Part shown: positions 1 through 8,685 of the stretch, in pieces
Layout: each line of letters begins with the position of its first letter
Position numbering within the stretch: the stretch's first letter is position 1
Assembly (NCBI GenBank): GCA_016110215.1
Contig: JADWQD010000004.1
Span: forward strand, 744,001 to 808,000
Reading direction: 5' to 3'
From: Capronia americana
Lineage: Eukaryota > Ascomycota > Eurotiomycetes > Chaetothyriales > Herpotrichiellaceae
Length of the DNA: 64,000 nucleotides
Notes under the pieces: model-generated
The model's database searches: none
The model's input: the letters and a program-made list of their open reading frames with translations, nothing else
Told to the model about the DNA's origin: nothing
Made by a program: the position numbers and the translations under genes

Positions 1-475
1 GCTAGTATAATCGGAGCACTGTCGCCCTGGCTGTCCATGCCGGAACCGAGCTCTTCTTCAACGGCTTGTAAATTACCGGGACTAGCCTGGCGAGCCAGCT
101 TCCATTGTCCTTTGCCGCTCGCCTCCCATATTTCGACTCTCTTGCCCAATTTGAACAGTGATTCGCGTAGGAGGTTGCGGAACACCGTCGTGGACATAGT
201 GACACTGGGTAGAGCATTTTCCGTACGACCAAGATTTCGGATGACAGCAGTGGTCTTGTACACAGTTCTTGCAATGAACTCTGCATCTTCACCGTGCGCT
301 GAGTAGTAATCGGATCGGTCGAGGACACGGATGGTGTTCCTCCCGTCGGGTTTTGGTGGCAGGGAGCGAAAGGAGCGGATGAAGCCACCCTCGTCGTCGA
401 CCTATTCGTCTTGTGAGTAACTGTAACTACGGCATGAAGGGGCAGATGTACCTTAAGTTCTGGTCTCGATGCCAT
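1..475 (-). CDS. MSH2: MSH2 DNA mismatch repair ATPase, N-terminal part (runs off left edge)
   Basis: Two exons on the minus strand. Exon 1 is 475-452 (MASRPELK). A 50-bp intron (451-402, donor GTACAT, acceptor AATAG) is followed by exon 2 from 401 to the window edge. Spliced, the protein continues as VDDEGGFIRSFRSLP and then shows the MutS domain I features of eukaryotic MSH2: DRSDYYSAHGEDAEFIARTV, the VYKTTAVIRNLG segment and SPGNLQAVEEEL. About 141 residues are visible; the connector, lever, clamp and ATPase domains lie outside. MSH2 pairs with MSH6 or MSH3 in the nucleus to recognise mismatches and small loops. It is divergent from the APP1-like gene. The promoter holds an MluI cell-cycle box. 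The identity rests on recognised family sequence, and the reading frame is unbroken across the junction. Confidence 0.93.
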
Positions 476-1236
476 CTTGCTTGAATCAACTTGTGTGACT
501 GTAAACCATGTCGATTTGTGTGTAGTATCGCCAGAGGCGACAAGACGCGCCCAAAGAAGACGCGTAAATTGCCTGCGCACGAAACTGTCGCGCTTAGGTA
601 AGCTGCGCTCAACACTCTACGCACGGTTGTTGCACACCCGCTTCTCGTACACGCCCGAGCTGATGTACAGGCATCCCCGCATCCTAAAACACCCTTAACC
701 CCCGGATGACGACTGAGGCCATCAGCGCCCAGAGCCAACATCATTCACCGCTACGAGTATCACATCACAAGCCTGACGGCCAAGACCAGCAGCCACCTGT
801 CCGCACGCTTAGGTGGCATTCTTGAATGGCAACCTGACCTTGTTTCAGACCTGATTTGTCTCTTCTCTGCTCACAATGCTTGGAAGTCCTCGCCTGACGC
901 TTCTGATGGGCTGCCATGCGCAGAGGCTGACCGTCCGCTCCTGTGCTTCCTTCCGCTGACTACAGCACAAGACTTTCCCCGGCGCCTGCTCGTTGATCAT
1001 TGACGAGGGCACCTTCCTCTAGCACATCAGCTGCCATGAAGAAGCTGCCTGCTTCTTCCTCATTCTCTCCTTTGGTATCTTTCTTTCACCTTTCATCCAT
1101 TCCACATCGTCAAAGGGCTGGCCCGCCACGCATTGCTTTTTTGGCCTATTATTATTATCGCTGTACCGGGTGCCCATCACGAGCTCAACCCCTCGCACGG
1201 TCACTTGCATCAACCAGTCCCAAGACCTTCTGCACG
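476..1236. other. Divergent intergenic region MSH2 / APP1-like
   Basis: Shared 5' region of two divergent genes. Apart from the ACGCGT box near the MSH2 side I see no gene. Short open frames here carry no recognisable motif. A frame open upstream of 1237 contains an in-frame ATG at 1036 that could extend the APP1-like protein. Confidence 0.6.
560..565. promoter_or_regulatory. MluI cell-cycle box (ACGCGT) upstream of MSH2
   Basis: A palindromic ACGCGT lies about 85 bp upstream of the MSH2 ATG, with a related ACGCGC at about 544-549. MCB elements bind MBF (Mbp1/Swi6) and drive G1/S expression of replication and repair genes in yeasts. That they regulate this gene is inference. Confidence 0.45.
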
Positions 1237-2608
1237 ATGCCGATGAAGAGTTTCAGGAACAAGCAAAAGTCGACGACCATGGATGCGGTCGATCAAAAGC
1301 CCAATGCGACCCCGGCTGAAACCCAAGCCCGCCAGGATGCCAACTTCGCTGAGATTGAGTCCCGATTGCCCAAACGTTTTAGAAGGACTGAAATGGGCTT
1401 GATTGACAAGGGCACCGGTATGACATCCTCACCCCTCAAAGACAGTCCGTTGACGCTTCCTAGCAGCTCTCCTGGGTTCGAAGAATCCTTTTGGCAAGAA
1501 GGCGACCGCCAAGGACAACGACGTATGGCTTTTAGACAACACTGCCTACCGACCTGTCAAGCCTGGAAGAGATGATCCTCAGCCGTGGGAGGCCGAATTT
1601 GTTGCATGCTTTTTTCACAAAGGCCGGAAAGACATTTCCAAACATGTTAGTGCCATTGCGGACATTATAGGTCTAGATGGCAAGACTGGGGCCGATGCAG
1701 AGGCCAGAAAGAGAATTGAAGAACGTCTCAGGCCTTTTATTATGGCGATTGCTCCCGCGCGGACTGTCGACATCAGCATTCCCTGCCCCACTCCGAACGG
1801 AACGCCTCACAAACGCTTACTTGGGCCCTCGAATGCCAACGGCATCAGTAGCCAGAATCTGCTCACCGGTGGCGCTGACGATGCAGATGGAAAGACAGTC
1901 ATTTGCACCAGCGAAGAGAATGTATTCCCCTCCCTGAAAGGCAATACCCATTTCGCAGCTCCCGAAGGCTGGGGTGTCATCTCCGACATTGACGACACCA
2001 TCAAGGTGACCATGACCACGGCTCCAACCGGCATCTTGCAGTCCACCTTTGCCGATGTCCCCAAAACGACGTCTGGAATGCCAGAATTCTACAAAGTTCT
2101 AGACGAATCGCTGAAAAAGCCTGCTTGGTTCTACTTGTCAGCCTCTCCCTACAACCTGTACCCGTTCCTTCATGGGTTCCTTGAGGAACAGTACCCGCAA
2201 GGGACCATGATTCTGAGAGACGCCTCGTGGATGAACTTTGGTGGCCTGCTGCAGTCTCTTACCCTGGGTGTCGAACAGTACAAGACCGACCGTATGGAAA
2301 AGATTCACACCTGGCTGCCACGGCGCCATTTTGTCTGCATTGGTGACTCAACTCAATCGGATCCCGAAGCCTACGCTGATATGTACACGAAATACCCGGA
2401 TTGGATCAAAGCGATCTACATCCGTAAAGTCACTGACGCTCCTCATATGGAGAACAAGAATAAGCCTCAGCGGTTCAGAGATGCGTTCAAGAACGTCCCC
2501 GACAACGTTTGGAGGGTCTTTGTCGACCCGAAAGAGCTGGCAGATCACGTCAGACACGTCGCCGGCGTTGCACATGCGGGCATGCTAGGCAACATGCTGA
2601 GTATGTAG
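1237..2608 (+). CDS. APP1: APP1-like phosphatidate phosphatase (DxDxT, DUF2183 family)
   Basis: Two exons, 1237-1417 and 1464-2608, joined across a 46-bp intron (GTATGA...CCTAG), give 441 residues. The family catalytic motif DIDDTIKVT is at about residues 235-243, preceded by GWGVIS. Further conserved blocks follow: PAWFYLSASPYNLYPFL, the GDSTQSDPEAYAD block and WRVFVDPKELADHV. App1-type enzymes dephosphorylate phosphatidate to diacylglycerol, and in yeast the protein is linked to cortical actin patches and endocytosis. Exon 2 starts with LLGSKNPFGKK and DNDVWLLDNTAYRPV, typical of the family N-terminal region. The start is uncertain: ATG 1237 was chosen, while 1036 and 1279 are in-frame alternatives. 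Oddly, the frame stays open for 64 codons after the TAG stop (see the next feature). Confidence 0.88.
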
Positions 2609-2803
2609 TGCCAGACTGAGCATGACAAGAGGCCGTCAAGATCACCCTCAAAGCAGAACCTGCGTACTCCGCAGCCCGGTACACCCACCGGGGCCAGAAC
2701 CCCACGGTCACCGAGCCCTGTACCCAAGGATCGCGATCAAGGAGGCAGAGGCGTTGTGAGCGCGCCGGCCACACCAGCTGCCAAGAAGGCCAATTCAAAG
2801 TGA
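2609..2803 (+). other. In-frame open extension after the APP1-like stop
   Basis: After TAG at 2606-2608 the same frame runs 64 sense codons to TGA at 2801-2803. The translation is Ser/Pro/Thr/Arg-rich with several SP and TP sites (RPSRSPSKQNLRTPQPGTP and later SPSPVPKDRD), like a disordered regulatory tail rather than random sequence. The stop overlaps a consensus donor (GTATGT at 2601). No acceptor paired with that donor restores this frame; a GTAGTG donor at 2605 with an acceptor at 2697 or 2715 would. Readthrough, alternative splicing, a recent stop mutation or a sequencing error are all possible. Confidence 0.4.
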
Positions 2804-3853
2804 GCGCGCGCAAAGAGCGCATGGTGGTGTTGAAGTCCTCCGTTAGAGGAATGAGTACCTAATGTAGTAGACCGCAGATGGACGCCTGGGATGGACATGA
2901 GAGGGTTGTTGGGTGGTTGCATTATTAGCCGTGTGGTAACAACAAAGATTATTACGCCTTCCCGAGTGACAGCGTTCATAGCACCAAGTAATGTCCGAAC
3001 GACGATGAGTCCAAATTGCCTCAGAAGCCTCGCGACCGTCTTCTGCCGAGGTCGGTCCTTGACAGACCCGATCCACATAGTCGAATGCAACGTAATAGGT
3101 TGCGAATTCTGAGTCCAAAGACTTCTCTAGAGTGGGCTGATGTATATCACAGGCATCGGTCGTCTCCGTCTTCTCTGATCAGGCGTAATCATTGCTCAGA
3201 GATACGACCAGAAGAATTCTCGAAGATTTAATCACCTGCTCCATGGTTACATCTGCTATGCGATCCAACGAGGGCCACAGCTTCAGGACATAGATGGGTA
3301 GGCCTGACGAGAAGTAGCCGTTCGAGAAAGCGAGGAGATAGGATGCTTCGGAAGCCCGACACCATCTTCCCGCCCCTGCAACTCCACCCTGCGCAGCCAC
3401 TTTCGGGCTAGGGAGGCACCCTGGGCCTGCCAGGCTCCACCTCTGGGCGTGGGAGGCGTTTGCTTGAACAAAAGCTTGTCATGCTTGTGCTCTGGCGCTC
3501 CCTTCGAAACCACCGCGATTGGAAGAAGACCTTGGCACACTCGCGCTGCTCCTCTCCTCCTCCTCACCCATGCATTGTCGTCATCGCCCGGCCTCTGGCC
3601 ACAATGGGCAAAAGAGCTGTACGAGTAGTCCACCAAGCGACTTGAGGTGGTATCGATTGCCATCGCCAGCTGTGATGCCGAATTAACATCGCATGCGCCC
3701 GAGGGTGTGCATCCTCCTGCTAAGTATCTGCGACTCTCCTTCCTTTGAGCTATATTTCCCGCCCTCCCTACCTATCTCACAGGAGACGTATCTCTCTTCT
3801 GCTACTCTCAGATCAGTTTTGCACGTGTCTATCGTTCGCTCGTATCGACCTCA
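2804..3853. other. Intergenic region upstream of the transporter
   Basis: About 1 kb with no coding signal that I can support. The last part has pyrimidine-rich tracts just before the transporter ATG, as is usual in mould promoters and 5' leaders. Confidence 0.5.
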
Positions 3854-5740
3854 ATGTCTGCTACAGAAACGAAGGACGGCACTGGTGCCAACAATCCTAC
3901 AACAGCGACGACCTTTGTCAGTCCGTCCGAGCGAAAGCTTTACGACCCCGCCGTCACCTTCGAGGAATATGTGCATTATGCACAGCGAACAAGAGAAGAA
4001 GAAAAGATTCAGCAGAACATTCCCACTGAAGATGGCATCCTCCAACAAGTCTTCAGAAGGAAGTCCCATGTCACTGATGGGCCAATGCCAGTGCCCTACA
4101 ACAACATCGATAATGCGGAAAAGGCACCAGAGAAGAACGGACACGCTGCCGACGGCGAAGGCCCTCAACCTCGCCGCAAAAGCATTCTCTCCCGCCACTC
4201 CGTAATTACCGACGACGAGTGGCGGAATGCGTCTCGAGCCTTGAGGACCGCCAGCTGGGGAGCCGGCTTCTATCTTATCACCACAGATATTCTCGGGCCT
4301 TATGGCGTCGGCTTCGCGCTGGGCACTCTCGGATGGGGACCCGGAGTTGCACTTTACACGGTGTTCGCTTTTATGGCCGGTTACTCTGGCTATCTCCTCT
4401 GGCAAGTCTACCTTGGCCTCGACAGCTACGAGTATCCCCTGCGTAACTACGGTGATTTGGCGTATCGCACCATGGGGACAGTCGCACGCTACGTCGTCAA
4501 CATCCTGCAATCAATCCAGCTACTCCTCATCTGCGGACAAGTCATCATTCAGAACGGGCAGGGAATTTCCCAGACTAGCAAGTTCCGCCTTTGCTACGCA
4601 GTCTGCGTGATTCTCTTCGTTATCGCCGGCTTCTTCATGGGTCAAGTCCGCACGCTGAGGAACTTTGGCGTCTTCTCCATGCTCGCCGTGGGGATCAACC
4701 TGCTCGTCATTTTCATCTCGATGGGTGTAATGGCCCATTCGCCGCCCAACTATTCCATATCTGTGCTCGGCTCTGCAGGGTCTGCGGTGAATCCCGATAG
4801 CATAACACCAGACGCCAACGGTGTCTATCCTCCGATCATCCACTACGGTGGCATGCCCGACAGCGGGGACTTTGTCGGCGCTATCAACGGCTTGATGAGC
4901 GGTGTCTTTGCCTATGGCGGAGCACAACTCTTCGTCGAGATCATGGCTGAGATGCGTCGTCCCTGGGACTTCATCAAGGCCATGTGGTCGGCTCAGTTCT
5001 TCATTTATGCCGTTTATCTCATCTACGGCTGCTACGTCTACCACTATCAGGGCCAGTACTCCTTCACGATAGCTTATATGGGGTTGTCTCCATACGGGTT
5101 CCAAGCTGCGTGCGATATGCTTGTTGTGATATCTGGCCTGATTGCGGCGGGCTTGTATGGCAACATTGGTATCAAGGTGCTTTATAACCAGGTGTTGCAG
5201 GAGCTGTTTGGTGCACCACCATTGACAACCAAGAATGGCAAGTACCTGTTTGCGTCGATTGTCCCGATCTATTGGAGTATTGCTTTTGTGGTTGCTGCTG
5301 CCATTCCGGTGAGTCTCCAGCCCTTCAAAGTCCCTGTGCGGTGGTGCTCCGGTGTCATTTCAACTGACTCCAGATTTCAGGATTATTTCGGCTTCGTCTC
5401 TGTCATCGCCGCCTTCTGTATCGTCCAATTCTCCTATTCCTTTCCACCAATAATTCACCTTGCCTACACCATGCAACGAAACTCCATGACCCCCGACTCA
5501 GGCTTCAACCCCACGACGGGGCAAACCAATAGCGCGTACCGCGGTTTCCTCCGTCTATGGAAAGGATTTTGGGCGGATAAATGGTACATCAACGTGTGGC
5601 ACGTCATCCATGCTGGTGGAGCCTTGGCAACGGCTGGGCTGGGAGCGTATGCGGCAATTCAAGGGATGATTGAGGCGTTCAAGAATCCGCAAGTGAATAG
5701 CTTTACGTGTAGGAGTCCGTTGGATTTGTCGGCTTTGTGA
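3854..5740 (+). CDS. Amino acid transporter, AAAP family (Aa_trans)
   Basis: Plasma-membrane type amino-acid permease of the amino acid/auxin permease superfamily, resembling the fungal Mtr-like neutral/aromatic amino acid permeases. Exons 3854-5308 and 5381-5740 give 604 residues. A hydrophilic N-terminal tail of about 125 residues precedes about eleven membrane segments. The first follows the ASWGAGFYLITTDILGPYGV block, which is the usual start of this family's core. The 72-bp intron (GTGAGT, branch CTGAC, acceptor TTTCAG) is in phase 0, has no stop and is a multiple of three, so the unspliced frame also stays open; removal restores AAIP-DYFGF in a membrane segment. The substrate cannot be told from sequence. 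Confidence 0.9.
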   Translation: MSATETKDGTGANNPTTATTFVSPSERKLYDPAVTFEEYVHYAQRTREEEKIQQNIPTEDGILQQVFRRKSHVTDGPMPVPYNNIDNAEKAPEKNGHAADGEGPQPRRKSILSRHSVITDDEWRNASRALRTASWGAGFYLITTDILGPYGVGFALGTLGWGPGVALYTVFAFMAGYSGYLLWQVYLGLDSYEYPLRNYGDLAYRTMGTVARYVVNILQSIQLLLICGQVIIQNGQGISQTSKFRLCYAVCVILFVIAGFFMGQVRTLRNFGVFSMLAVGINLLVIFISMGVMAHSPPNYSISVLGSAGSAVNPDSITPDANGVYPPIIHYGGMPDSGDFVGAINGLMSGVFAYGGAQLFVEIMAEMRRPWDFIKAMWSAQFFIYAVYLIYGCYVYHYQGQYSFTIAYMGLSPYGFQAACDMLVVISGLIAAGLYGNIGIKVLYNQVLQELFGAPPLTTKNGKYLFASIVPIYWSIAFVVAAAIPVSLQPFKVPVRWCSGVISTDSRFQDYFGFVSVIAAFCIVQFSYSFPPIIHLAYTMQRNSMTPDSGFNPTTGQTNSAYRGFLRLWKGFWADKWYINVWHVIHAGGALATAGLGAYAAIQGMIEAFKNPQVNSFTCRSPLDLSAL

Positions 5741-6181
5741 GTCATGACTGGGTAGAGATGCTGGTGTCGAGACCAAGTTGGCAAGGACCACTGGTGAGCG
5801 GTGAGAGTTGATTTGAGGTGAGTTCAGGTAGGTTTGCTGAAAGGAAGTTCGTATCAGAATGATGCATATCTCAAAGCCTGCCTCCTAGTAGACATGGAAC
5901 AACAGTCATTGAGTCAGAAGCCGGGACGTGTCGATAAAAGCTCAGACACTTCGACGCCACAAAGACTCGGTGGCCGTTGCCGTTCTACTTACTTCTAAGG
6001 CCTTGAGTCAGTCAAGAGCAATGGGGCCGTGGAAAGAGCCAGTCGAGCCCTCGACTCCTTCAGTTATCCCTGCATCTCGAGACAAGCGACGCCTTCATGT
6101 CAAACTCCACCTGGGGTCGAATTTCGATATTCTGCTCAGAGGAGTCTCTTTCCTGTCTCCTCTCTTCCAATCCACCCAGCT
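5741..6181. other. Intergenic region before paralog A
   Basis: Holds the 3' flank of the transporter and the promoter of the next gene. No coding unit is supported. Open frames starting near 5928-6097 do not join exon 2 of paralog A in frame. Confidence 0.45.
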
Positions 6182-6713
6182 ATGCTTTCAAGGTCAGCAT
6201 TCGCCTCGAAAATGCCCCTTCTCTTGCTGACTCTGCAGCCTTGGTGTCAAAAAGAGACCGGATGCCCCAAATTGCCCATTGGCTGATAAGCCATTCGAAC
6301 AATTCCTGTGGCTCCTCAAGCATCAGATGATGTTACTCGTGCCCGAGTTCAAGCATGGTGCATTCCAAGACAAGATTACCTGGAAGACCAAGCTAGTCGA
6401 CTGCTTTGATATCCTCCTCACTTCTCCCCTCCTAGACAAACATGAAAAGGGAATGCTCTTGGAAACCATCGACGGTATCGAAAGATTGGCCGACGAACAT
6501 CAAGCCCCCGGCAAGAAAATGACCTGCGAAGAGATGTGTGTCAAGCACAGAGGTACATTTGCAGGATTCTTCATGATGGTCCAACTCGATCGAGCAGTAA
6601 ATGGCATGGATGTTATTTCGGAGGAACTGAGGAAGGGAGCGCTAGCCAACCTTTCGTTTGAGGGGAAGTGCAAGGACTTTGGAGGGCTCGGGGTCATTGA
6701 AGAAGAGACATAA
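6182..6713 (+). CDS. Uncharacterised protein, tandem paralog A
   Basis: I do not recognise this family. The best model is a short exon 6182-6192, a 46-bp intron (GTCAGC; GCTGAC branch; TCTGCAG) and exon 6239-6713, giving 161 residues. No signal peptide or membrane segment is visible. The protein aligns by eye along its length with the product of the next gene: FKHGAFQDKITWKTKLVDCF here against YKAGMFRGKINWSVKLVDFF there, then LLTSPLLDKHEKG against LLQSPALDTNERI, and a shared C-terminal NLSFE. It is probably a compact helical cytosolic domain. Exon 2 is well supported by this similarity. The tiny first exon and the start are weak: the donor is not canonical at all positions, and an upstream exon is possible. 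Confidence 0.6.
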
Positions 6714-7126
6714 AGGCGTGCCACAGACTCCAGAGACTGGGGCGGACATGACGACAAGGAGGACAATCCCAAGCAAGCTTCAAGGGCAAACTTGAAAGAC
6801 CATTATACAGCTCGCAATGAACGCCACCCGGCTTTCTGCTTGTCTGATATCAATACAAATCATCAAAGGGGCAAGCGATAGCCATGCATCAAACTGCTTT
6901 CCCAGGTCCATTCTCTCCTGACAATAAAGATCCCAACCGGCCATGGCCTTTGAGTATTTCAGCAAAGCTTCTTCGCAAAGTTATCCTTATCGACCACACT
7001 CAGGAGCCAGGTTTCTAACATCTAACCTTGGTGTGCCAGGCCCAATTCCGCTCCCTGTCAGTCGCTAACACGAAGATCCAAACTGCATACTAACCACAAG
7101 ATCACAGTCCACAATCCAACGTCGAC
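6714..7126. other. Spacer between the tandem paralogs
   Basis: About 410 bp between two same-strand paralogs. No gene is seen. It should hold the terminator of A and the promoter of B. Confidence 0.45.
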
Positions 7127-8017
7127 ATGAATCCTCCGTCCGGGCCTCCACCACCGCCACCAGACGATCCGCGAGAAACATTCCTTCACGAGTTCAAGGG
7201 CGAAATCATCGCGATGATGCTTCACTACAAGGCAGGCATGTTCAGAGGCAAAATCAACTGGTCAGTCAAGCTCGTTGACTTCTTCGACGTCCTTCTGCAA
7301 TCGCCCGCGCTAGACACGAATGAAAGAATCCTCTTCGCAAGACTGGCGTGGCAAATCGGCATTCTCAAGTCGATCGCAGACTCAGATAACAAATCGATGG
7401 GCCACGCAACGTGGCAGGAACATCGCCAGACCATGCAGACCCTACGGGCGTTGGTCGACGTGGAAAAGGCGGCGCGCGGACGAAACTCGTTGACCCAATC
7501 GTTGAGAAACGCCGGATTCAACAATCTGAGCTTCGAGGCAGGAATCAATGTGGCTGCTGGTCGGGTCGCCTCAACACGGAGAGAGGAGTATCCAGGTGAG
7601 TGTTGTCGCTTCTTCCACCCGAGCAAATGATACTCGATAGTAAAAGGTCCTGAACTGATCAGTCCCCAAGCAGCAAGCCAAAATCAGCAGATGGACACAA
7701 CACTGCCGAGCGGCATGCAAGCAGCAAGCGGCGATCAACCAACCTACACAGAATTATTGAGCGGCATGCAAAGTGCAGCACCCGGCAGCCTTCAACTTCC
7801 AACGTTCGACAATCCAAATGCGCCACCGTCAAGTCATCCACACTTCCCACCAGGCTCGATGGTCTTCCACTCTGAGGGGACGGGCAACATCCAAGATCCG
7901 CTGTCCTCTGCCGACAACACCAACTCGGTCTCAGCAGGCAACGCAGGTAATCAATGGCAGATTCACGACTCGCTCGCCGACGATTGGCTTGCGAGAGCTT
8001 GGCAGATGGGGAAGTGA
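7127..8017 (+). CDS. Uncharacterised protein, tandem paralog B with disordered tail
   Basis: Exons 7127-7595 and 7671-8017 join across a 75-bp intron (GTGAGT; CTGAAC/CTGATC region; CCCCAAG) to give 271 residues. The N terminus begins MNPPSGPPPPPPDD, followed by a domain of about 130 residues shared with paralog A (YKAGMFRGKINWSVKLVDFF; LLQSPALDTNER; NLSFEAG). The C-terminal half is new to B: low-complexity, rich in Gln, Ser, Pro and Asn, with an internal repeat (LPSGMQAASG and LLSGMQSAAPGS), ending in DDWLARAWQMGK. Without splicing the frame stops at 7630. The start ATG at 7127 is the only sensible one. The function is unknown. The arrangement points to a local duplication followed by gain, or loss in A, of the tail. 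The stop codon lies inside a direct repeat. Confidence 0.75.
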
Positions 8018-8082
8018 GCAGAAGGGGTGGTGCGAAGGCAAGTACATGGGGAAGTGAGAAGGGGTGGTGCAAATGTATGTAC
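8005..8082 (+). repeat. Tandem direct repeat across the stop codon of paralog B
   Basis: Two adjacent copies, about 8005-8045 and 8046-8082. Both contain ATGGGGAAGTGAG, then AAGGGGTGGTGC, and end in GTAC. The first copy includes the TGA stop of paralog B. The second carries a small deletion and a few substitutions. Confidence 0.8.
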
Positions 8083-8685
8083 AACTTGGGCCTGCACTTG
8101 AAACCCTCCGGCGTGGAATACGCTCTGTGTACTTGGGTGAGGTTTAGTAGTTTGAGGGCCATCACTCTACATATGATGAGAGGGACAATCAATGCACAAG
8201 TCGAGACTGTCATATCCTCTTGTCGAGTTTCAATCTTGGAAACAGGAGGAGGCTTCCTCTTCTTCTTCTTGTTGTTGATGCTTTTTGTTTGTCCATATAT
8301 GTATATTAATTAATTTTTTCCCGATGAACTGCCATCAGAGGCGGAGAGCGTTGTTATCACAACATGCGTAGATACCCTGGAGCGGAAAAGTCCATCCATT
8401 GATCTTGCTTAACCCCAAAGCCCGAAGGGTCGAAGTCCATGCGCACCTGACGACTGACTGAGCCAGCCAGACCATGACAGGCGCAGACGAAGGATAGAGA
8501 TCACCACCCGATTGGTCCACGTCCAGCCTTTTCTCCCAGGAAACGAGCCGATAAGTAATTACTGTATCAGACCCTCACCGTCAGATTGTTCTATGCGCAG
8601 CGTCCTCCTCCCTGAGATGAACCGATATTACCGTATGATACCCACCCACCCCAGGCCCAAAACGAGAACGAGGCCAGCGCACAGC
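8083..8685. other. Convergent intergenic region (paralog B / MFS transporter)
   Basis: 3' flanks of two convergent genes. A T-rich run with a CATATATGTATATTAATTAA stretch near 8290-8315 is the most AT-rich point and may serve 3' end formation. No gene is seen. Confidence 0.5.

Noticed and set aside
2..580. 192-codon minus-strand frame at the left edge
   Set aside because: It is a shifted frame over the MSH2 exons; the real MSH2 frame with one intron gives recognisable MutS sequence.
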